A DNA stretch of 64,000 nt. Origin: Ruminobacter sp964520475 (lineage in GTDB: Bacteria > Pseudomonadota > Gammaproteobacteria > Enterobacterales > Succinivibrionaceae). This document shows positions 58,622-64,000 of this stretch, in pieces. The translations under genes were made by a program, and so were the position numbers. The stretch is from contig CAZFNS010000009.1 in assembly GCA_964520475.1 (NCBI GenBank), forward strand, positions 1 to 64,000, given 5' to 3'. The notes under the pieces were generated by a model that did not search any database, was not told where the DNA came from, and was given only the letters and a program-made list of their open reading frames with translations. Numbering within the stretch: the stretch's first letter is position 1; every line of letters starts with the position of its first letter.

Positions 58622-58649
58622 AAAAAAAAGGCCGCGCCCCCGCGCGGCC
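58622..58649 (-). terminator. Terminator of pepN
   Basis: GGCCGCGC-CCCC-GCGCGGCC (8-bp stem, 58630-58649) followed on the minus strand by eight T, about 25 bases after the pepN stop. Confidence 0.85.
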
Positions 58650-58673
58650 CGCGCCCTTTCCGGGCGCCCGGGA

Positions 58674-61325
58674 CTACTGCTTGAGCGCCCGGTCGATCTT
58701 TTCGAAAAGGGCGTCGCTGAGCTTCGGGAGCCGCAGGAGCCGGAGGAAGCACGCCGTGATCTTGGCCTTGCGCCGGGGATCCAGGCGGTTCAGGTTGAGC
58801 ATCGGGGTCATGATCCGGGCCGCGACGTGCGGGTTGACGCCGTTGAGCTTCTCGAGGATCCCGGTGAAGAACTCGTAGCCGGAGCCGTCGGGGGCGTTGA
58901 AGCTCCGCGTGTTCGCCGCGAAGGCGCCGAGCAGGGCCCTGACGCGGTTGGGGTTCGCGAGGTCGAAGCACGGGTGCCCCATCAGCCTTTCGACGTTGCC
59001 CAAAGTCTCCGGGAACGGCGCCGAGGCGACCGCCCGGAAGTAGTTGTCGAACACCAGCGGGTTGTCCCGCCACTTCGCCTCGAAGTCGTCCAGGATCTCC
59101 CCCTTCACGGCGAGATTGTTGTGTACGGCCGCGTTCAGGGCGATGAGCGTGTCCGTCATGTTGTCGGCGAGGGCGTAGTGGTTCGCGGCGATCTCGCCCG
59201 CGAGTTTCTCATTCCCCCCGAGGACCAGCCCCCGGATCCGGAAACCGAGCGCCGCGCGGGTCAGGTCGCGCGCCCCGATCTGGCTCTCCTCGCAAGCGTA
59301 GGGGATCCCCGCCCCGAGGCGCTTCTTAAGGCCCTCGAGCAGCCGGCCGTAGAGCCGCTCCCACTCGTCCGCGAGCTCGAGGCTTACGGTCCTGACCAGC
59401 TCGTCGCGCGCGGCGGCGACCGCGTCCAGGTCGATGGCCGCGAAGAGCTCGCACAGGTCGGCGAGCGAAGGGATCTGCAGGAGGCGGGCCTTGAAGCGGT
59501 CGTCGAGCCCCGCCTCGCCGATGACGTACCCGAAGCTCCTGACCGCGCACTCGGAATGTGTGTAGGGCAGCCGGCGCTGCGCGTTGACGGTGTTGAGCAC
59601 GATGTAGGCGTTGACGATGCCGTTCAGGGAGTTGTAGCGCGTGAACGGGTCGTCCGCGCACCGGAGCAGCGTCTCGAGCTCGCCCTCGGCGTACGGGTAC
59701 TCGATCTTGACCGGGGCGCTGAAGTCCTGCAGGAGCGCGGTCACGGGCCTTTCCGGGACGTCCTCGAAGACCAGGGTGTTGTGCGCGTCCTTAAGCAGCT
59801 GCACCTCGGAAACGGGCCGGCCGCCGCGCCGCAGCGGGATCCGGCGCCCGCCGGAGGTGTACAGGGCCATGCTGAGGGGGATCACGAAAGGATCCTTGTT
59901 CTTCTGCCGGGGCGTCGGCGGGGTCGACTGGGCGAACGTGTACGTGGCGGTCTTCTTCGCGGGATTGTAATCGAGCGACCCCGACACGCACGGCGTGCCG
60001 GCCTGGCCGTACCAGTTGCGGAACTGCCCGAGATCGATCCCGGACGCGTCCTCCATGGCGGCGACGAAGTCCTCGCAGGTGACGGCCTGCCCGTCGTGGC
60101 GCCTGAAGTACAGCTTCATGCCCTTCTGGAACAGCTCCTCGCCGAGGATCGTGTGGATCATCCTGATTACTTCCGCGCCCTTGTCGTAGACCGTCACGGA
60201 GTAGAAATTGTTCATCTCCATCACGCTGTCCGGACGCACGGGATGGGCCATGGGGCCCGCGTCCTCCGCGAACTGCGGCCCCTTGATGACGCTGACCGCC
60301 TTGAGCCGCTCGATGGGCCGGCAGCAGAGATCGCTCGAGAACTCCTGGTCCCGGAACACGGTCAGCCCTTCCTTGAGGCTCAGCTGGAACCAGTCGCGGC
60401 AGGTCACCCGGTCGCCGGTCCAGTTGTGGAAATACTCGTGGCCGATTACGGACAGGATGTTCTCGAAATCGGCGTCGGTCGCCGACGCGGCGTCCGCCAG
60501 CACGAATTTCGAGTTGAAAATGTTGAGGCTCTTGTTCTCCATCGCCCCCGCGTTGAAGAAATCGACCGCGACCACGTTGAACCGGTCGAGGTCGTACTCC
60601 AGATCGAACCGGTCCTCGTCCCACTTCATGGCCTTGAGCACGGACTCTATGGCCGTGACGCCGCGCTCCGCCTGCCCCCGGTCGACGTACAGGCGCACGT
60701 CGACGCGCCGGCCGCTCCTGGTGACGAATTCGCGGCGCAGCTCGTCGAAGTCGCCCGCGACCAGGGCAAACAGGTAGCAGGGCTTGGGGAAGGGATCGAT
60801 CCAGGTGACGGTTCTTTTGCCGTTTTCGGTGACGTCGGAGACGAGGTTGCCGTTCGAGAGCATGTGCGGGTACGCGCCCGCCGGGGCGGTTATGCGCGCC
60901 GTGTAGCGGGAGAGCACGTCGGGATGGTCCGGGAAGAAAGTGATGCGCCGGAAGCCTTCCGGCTCGTTCTGGGTGCAGAACTTGCCGTCGGAGACGTAAA
61001 GGCCCATGAGCTCGGAGTTGTCGCGCGGGTTGATCCGCGTCTTCACGGTCAGGGTGAACTCGTCGGGGACCCGGGCGATCGTCAGCGAGCCGGGCTGCTC
61101 GACGAAGGCGCACTCCCGGCCGTCGAGCCTGACCTCGAGGAGCGTCAGGGAATCGCCGTCCAGCTTAAGCGGCCTGCTTTTGTCCTCCGTCAGCCTTTTG
61201 AAGCGGCTGACCGCGGTCACCACGGTGGCGGTGAGATCGAGATCGAAGGAGAGATCGACGTCCGTGACGGTAAAATCGGGTGATTTGTAATCGAGCCTGC
61301 GTTTTTCGTGTCTGATGACTGCCAT
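58674..61325 (-). CDS. pepN: Aminopeptidase N
   Basis: 883 residues from the ATG at 61325, which has GGAGGAG just upstream (E. coli PepN is 870). A zinc M1 aminopeptidase that removes N-terminal residues from peptides in the cytoplasm. The substrate-anchoring NAGAMENKS is near residue 260, and the zinc site GHEYFHNWTGDRVTCRDWFQLSLKEG (HExxHx18E) near 296-319 (given by region). The DUF3458-type middle domain and the superhelical C-terminal domain are present in full. It faces no obvious partner and is followed by its own terminator. Confidence 0.96.
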   Translation of the reverse strand: MAVIRHEKRRLDYKSPDFTVTDVDLSFDLDLTATVVTAVSRFKRLTEDKSRPLKLDGDSLTLLEVRLDGRECAFVEQPGSLTIARVPDEFTLTVKTRINPRDNSELMGLYVSDGKFCTQNEPEGFRRITFFPDHPDVLSRYTARITAPAGAYPHMLSNGNLVSDVTENGKRTVTWIDPFPKPCYLFALVAGDFDELRREFVTRSGRRVDVRLYVDRGQAERGVTAIESVLKAMKWDEDRFDLEYDLDRFNVVAVDFFNAGAMENKSLNIFNSKFVLADAASATDADFENILSVIGHEYFHNWTGDRVTCRDWFQLSLKEGLTVFRDQEFSSDLCCRPIERLKAVSVIKGPQFAEDAGPMAHPVRPDSVMEMNNFYSVTVYDKGAEVIRMIHTILGEELFQKGMKLYFRRHDGQAVTCEDFVAAMEDASGIDLGQFRNWYGQAGTPCVSGSLDYNPAKKTATYTFAQSTPPTPRQKNKDPFVIPLSMALYTSGGRRIPLRRGGRPVSEVQLLKDAHNTLVFEDVPERPVTALLQDFSAPVKIEYPYAEGELETLLRCADDPFTRYNSLNGIVNAYIVLNTVNAQRRLPYTHSECAVRSFGYVIGEAGLDDRFKARLLQIPSLADLCELFAAIDLDAVAAARDELVRTVSLELADEWERLYGRLLEGLKKRLGAGIPYACEESQIGARDLTRAALGFRIRGLVLGGNEKLAGEIAANHYALADNMTDTLIALNAAVHNNLAVKGEILDDFEAKWRDNPLVFDNYFRAVASAPFPETLGNVERLMGHPCFDLANPNRVRALLGAFAANTRSFNAPDGSGYEFFTGILEKLNGVNPHVAARIMTPMLNLNRLDPRRKAKITACFLRLLRLPKLSDALFEKIDRALKQ

Positions 61326-61485
61326 ATCTCCTCCGTGCCGCTCCGCGGGCGTCCGCGCTTCTTCCTGTCTTCCGGTAGTCAATTATACATGCGCGGGGGC
61401 GTTTAGTGTGAGCCGGCTCGAAATTTTTTTTGCCGGCTTTCGCCGGACGGGCCCGGGGCGGAGGATGGCCCCGGGGGCGGCGGGC

Positions 61486-62421
61486 TTATTTTCCGCGCAG
61501 GAACTTTTCCGCGTCGAGCGCCGCCCGGCAGCCCGAGCCCGCCGAGGTCACCGCCTGGCGGTAAACCGCGTCGGCGCAGTCCCCCGCCGCGAACACCCCG
61601 GGGACGCTCGTCGAGGTGGACAGCCCCGGGAAGAAACCCGTCCTGATGACGCCGCCGTCGGTTTCGAGGAGGCCGGCGAACACGGCGGTGTTCGGGACGT
61701 GGCCTATGGCCACGAAAACGCCCCTGACCTCGATCTCCTCCTCGCGCCCGTCGCGGCGGCGGACCCGCACTCCCCGCACGCCGGTCTCCCCGTCGCCGAG
61801 GATCTCCGCAACCGTGGCGGAGTTCACCGGAACGATCTTCCCGGCGGCGACGGCCGCGCCGACCCGGTCGATCAGGGCCTTTTCCGCCCGGTACTCGTCG
61901 CGGCGGTGCACGAGGTAAACGACCGAACAGATGCCCGCAAGGTAGAGGGCCTCGGTCAGCGCGGTCCCGCCCCCGCCGATTACCGCCGTCTTGAGGCCCC
62001 GGTAGAAAAAGCCGTCGCAGGTCGCGCAGGCGCTCACCCCGCGGCCCTTGAGCCGCTCCTCCGACTCGAGGCCCAGCCAGCGCGGGTTCGCCCCGGTCGC
62101 GACGATCACCGCGCCGGCCCGGTACTCGCCGGCGCCGCCCCGGAGCAGGAGTCCGCCCGGCCCGAAATCCACCGCCACGATCTCGTCGCTCACGAACTCC
62201 GCGCCGAGCGCCTTGGCGTGGTTGATCAGCTTCTCCATGAGATCGTATCCCGAGATCGCTACTTCCCCGGGCCAGTTCCGGATCTCCGGGGTCCGGACGA
62301 GCTGTCCCCCCTCGTCGGTCCCCGTGACGACGACGGGACTCAGATTGGCCCTGGCGGCGTAGATCGCCGCCGTGCACCCGGCCGGGCCGGAACCGATGAT
62401 CACCACTTTATGCTCAGACAT
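61486..62421 (-). CDS. trxB: Thioredoxin reductase
   Basis: 311 residues from the ATG at 62421, preceded by GGGAGGA. It uses NADPH and FAD to reduce thioredoxin. The FAD loop GSGPAGCTAAIYAARA is at the start, the redox CATC near residue 135, the NADPH loop IGGGGTALTEALYLA with HRRDEYRAEK near 150-180, and the C-terminal FAD motif GVFAAGDCAD near 280. The NADPH loop reads GGGGTA where most TrxB have GGGNTA or GGGDSA, a mild variation. The gene is adjacent to pepN but separated by 160 bases. Confidence 0.93.
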   Translation of the reverse strand: MSEHKVVIIGSGPAGCTAAIYAARANLSPVVVTGTDEGGQLVRTPEIRNWPGEVAISGYDLMEKLINHAKALGAEFVSDEIVAVDFGPGGLLLRGGAGEYRAGAVIVATGANPRWLGLESEERLKGRGVSACATCDGFFYRGLKTAVIGGGGTALTEALYLAGICSVVYLVHRRDEYRAEKALIDRVGAAVAAGKIVPVNSATVAEILGDGETGVRGVRVRRRDGREEEIEVRGVFVAIGHVPNTAVFAGLLETDGGVIRTGFFPGLSTSTSVPGVFAAGDCADAVYRQAVTSAGSGCRAALDAEKFLRGK

Positions 62422-62498
62422 ACGCTTTTTCCTCCCCCGGCGCGCCCGCCGCGCGCCCCCTGACACTCCCGCCGATTATAGCACACCCCGCGCGGCGG

Positions 62499-62542
62499 CG
62501 GTCCCCCGGCGGTCCCCCGGCGGTCCCCCGGCGGTCCCCCGG
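62499..62542. repeat. Four tandem copies of an 11-base unit
   Basis: CGGTCCCCCGG is repeated exactly four times (62499-62509, 62510-62520, 62521-62531, 62532-62542) between trxB and the EF-hand gene. The 11-base period is close to a helical turn. It lies upstream of trxB on its strand; no function is evident. Confidence 0.9.
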
Positions 62543-62753
62543 CGGGCCCGGCCGCGGCCCCCGCGTCCCGCCCGCCGCGGGCGGCCGGAAAAAAGCGGCG
62601 CCCGCGCCCCCGTTTCTCACACCCCCGCGAAAAATATGTATAATGAAATTATGAGGGCAGGCGCGGAACCGGCCGGCCGGGAAAGCCCCGGCGCGAAGCC
62701 GGCTGCGCGTCCTTATAACGACACTTATTGCCGAATTTAAGGAGGTAACGCTT

Positions 62754-63719
62754 ATGAACAAAACTCTAATCGCCTCGATCGCGGCGGCCGCCGTGCTGCT
62801 CGCGCCGGGGGTCGCCGCCGCCGGCCCGGACGGCGGGCCCGGTTTCCGCGACGGTCCCGGGCACCATCTCCGCGAGGCCGGCCCCCTGCCGCCCCCGGGC
62901 CATCACCGGGGCCATCATAAAAAGGGACGCCACCACTGGGCCCGCGGCTTCGAGTTCGACCGCATGCGCCCGTTCTTCGAGGGCTTCCGCCTGTTCCACG
63001 ACTCCGACGCCGACCGCGACGGCGCCCTCAACAAGGACGAGCTGGCCGCCATGACCGCGAAGGTCAACGAAGCGATCGCGCGGCGCGAGAAGAACGCCGT
63101 CGCCTTCGACGCGGCCGACGCGGACAAGAACGGTTCCGTCACCCTCGACGAGCTGGCTCTGATCGTGCCCAAGCCCGAGTTCCCGAAAGCCGGCCCGCGC
63201 GGACCGGAGAAACCGGCCGCCGGCGACGGGCCCAGGCCGCTGCCGCGCCGCCTCGCCAAGGACGGGCCCCGCGGCCCCGAGGGCAAGCCCGGGCCCCGCG
63301 GCCCCGAAGGTAAGTTCGGACCGGGGCCCCGTCACCGCGGGCCGTTCAAAAATCCCGCCTACTTCATCATGGCGAGATACGACGCCGACGGCGATCTGAA
63401 GCTCGGCCCCGAGGAATACGCGAGCTTCGGCGAGTCCGTGCAGCAGCGGATCGCCGCGGAGAAGCAGGCCGCCGAGGTGCTGCAGAAGGCCGACTTCAAC
63501 GGCGACGGCTTCGTGACGGAAAAGGAGCTGCGCGCGGCCTACAAGAGCATCCGCCTGCAGAACGCCCCGAAGTTCGATCCGAAGCAGAACCCGGTTAAGA
63601 CGATCCCGGCCGAGCCCGGCGGCGAAGAGCCCCTCGCGGCGGCGCCCGAGGACTACGGCGCCGACCCGGCCGACTACGGCGTGCTGCCCGACGAGCCGGC
63701 GGCCGGCGACGAGGCTTAG
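62754..63719 (+). CDS. Exported EF-hand calcium-binding protein
   Basis: 321 residues with a signal peptide (about 1-23) and a perfect AAGGAGGT before the ATG. A His-rich segment (GHHRGHHKKGRHH, near residues 46-62) follows. There are two EF-hand pairs: DSDADRDGALNKDE (near 83-96) with DAADADKNGSVTLDE (near 119-133), and YDADGDLKLGPEE (near 208-220) with DFNGDGFVTEKE (near 247-258). The pairs are separated by a collagen-like Gly-Pro-Arg/Glu-Lys stretch (GPRGPEGKPGPRGPEGKFGP, about 170-195). It probably binds calcium, and perhaps transition metals through the His cluster, in the periplasm. The last ~40 residues are acidic and Pro/Ala-rich. Confidence 0.85.
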   Translation: MNKTLIASIAAAAVLLAPGVAAAGPDGGPGFRDGPGHHLREAGPLPPPGHHRGHHKKGRHHWARGFEFDRMRPFFEGFRLFHDSDADRDGALNKDELAAMTAKVNEAIARREKNAVAFDAADADKNGSVTLDELALIVPKPEFPKAGPRGPEKPAAGDGPRPLPRRLAKDGPRGPEGKPGPRGPEGKFGPGPRHRGPFKNPAYFIMARYDADGDLKLGPEEYASFGESVQQRIAAEKQAAEVLQKADFNGDGFVTEKELRAAYKSIRLQNAPKFDPKQNPVKTIPAEPGGEEPLAAAPEDYGADPADYGVLPDEPAAGDEA

Positions 63720-63760
63720 CCGCCCGCAGGCGGGAAGAAATCCCGCGGGAAACGCCAAAG

Positions 63761-63792
63761 AGGATCCGCGCCCCGGCGCGGATCCTTTTTTT
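63761..63792 (+). terminator. Terminator of the EF-hand protein gene
   Basis: AGGATCCGCG (63761-63770) pairs with CGCGGATCCT (63777-63786), followed by six T. Confidence 0.9.
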
Positions 63793-63983
63793 GCCCGGGC
63801 CGCGGGCGGGATCCCCGCCCCCGCGGCCCGCCGGAGCCCGCTCTTTTACGATCATTTCCGCGCTTTTCGCGTGCTTGTCCGCCAAAAATGCTATACTATA
63901 GGACGGACGCCCGGGATCGGGCCGGAGACCGTTCCGGCGGCGCCCCGCGCGCGCCCCGAGAACCCGATCGACCGGACCCGCCC

Positions 63984-64000
63984 ATGCTGAATATCGTTTT
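63984..64000 (+). CDS. Start of a gene cut by the window edge, possibly trmL
   Basis: ATG CTG AAT ATC GTT TT encodes MLNIV, the same first residues as TrmL, the tRNA (cytidine/uridine-34 2'-O) methyltransferase. Only five codons are visible, so this is no more than a hint. A TATACT at 63892-63897 upstream could be its -10 box. Confidence 0.3.

Noticed and set aside
62499..62542. Tandem repeats considered as a CRISPR array
   Set aside because: The units are directly adjacent with no spacers and no cas genes are present.
63870..63897. A full sigma-70 promoter for the last gene
   Set aside because: TATACT is present but no acceptable -35 lies at a normal distance, so only the -10 is mentioned.

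Overview
The window reads as part of a GC-rich genome (roughly two thirds G+C by eye) from a gammaproteobacterium, most likely an anaerobic host-associated one. The gammaproteobacterial signs are E. coli-like MinC/MinD/MinE, RpoB and RpoC, RNase D, FadD, MepA, DolP, PepN, class 2 PyrD and a FtLIEL-type pilin. The anaerobic signs are rubrerythrin and a single-step diaminopimelate dehydrogenase. A lineage such as Succinivibrionaceae would fit, but this is inference. Three runs of exactly 100 N mark scaffold joins. Two of them are flanked by identical 55-base sequences, which points to a short-read, probably metagenomic, assembly.

Layout. 0.4-6.6 kb: a plus-strand surface-glycan operon with a nucleotidyltransferase-kinase fusion, HAD phosphatase, nucleotidyltransferase, double hexapeptide acyltransferase, WavE-type protein and an HP/SS-motif transferase. 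6.7-8.5 kb: bioB and a beta-barrel outer-membrane protein. 8.9-11.2 kb: minCDE, whose MinD carries a long acidic N-terminal extension, followed by a likely minus-strand small RNA. 13-22.2 kb: rpoBC, both enlarged by insertions and not preceded by rplJL. 22.5-26.2 kb: rnd, a type IV pilin-like gene and fadD. 26.4-37.8 kb: an accessory stretch of exported or membrane proteins, most without clear homology. It holds a T4SS-type lytic transglycosylase, a paralogous secreted pair, three adjacent genes sharing a two-cysteine domain present four times, a hydrolase, a DUF1189-like membrane protein and a Cys-rich Sel1 lipoprotein.

38-47 kb: mepA, a conserved-looking unknown, ddh, a DolP-like lipoprotein, a second Sel1 lipoprotein, three tRNA-Pro genes, rubrerythrin and a helical periplasmic protein. 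47-57.3 kb: a McrBC-like two-gene restriction module with a very large McrB-like subunit, two orphan proteins (one behind a perfect CRP-type site) and about 2.4 kb with no credible gene. 57.4-64 kb: pyrD, pepN, trxB, an EF-hand protein and the first codons of a gene that may be trmL.

How the genes work together. The first operon appears to make and attach a nucleotide-activated capsule or LPS substituent. minCDE places the division septum. mepA and ddh serve peptidoglycan remodelling and precursor supply. The McrBC-like pair probably restricts foreign DNA. The strongest candidate for something undescribed is the two-cysteine domain family at 29.8-32.6 kb, followed by the McrB-like protein with its unfamiliar N-terminal half and the lineage-specific insertions in RpoB, RpoC and MinD.
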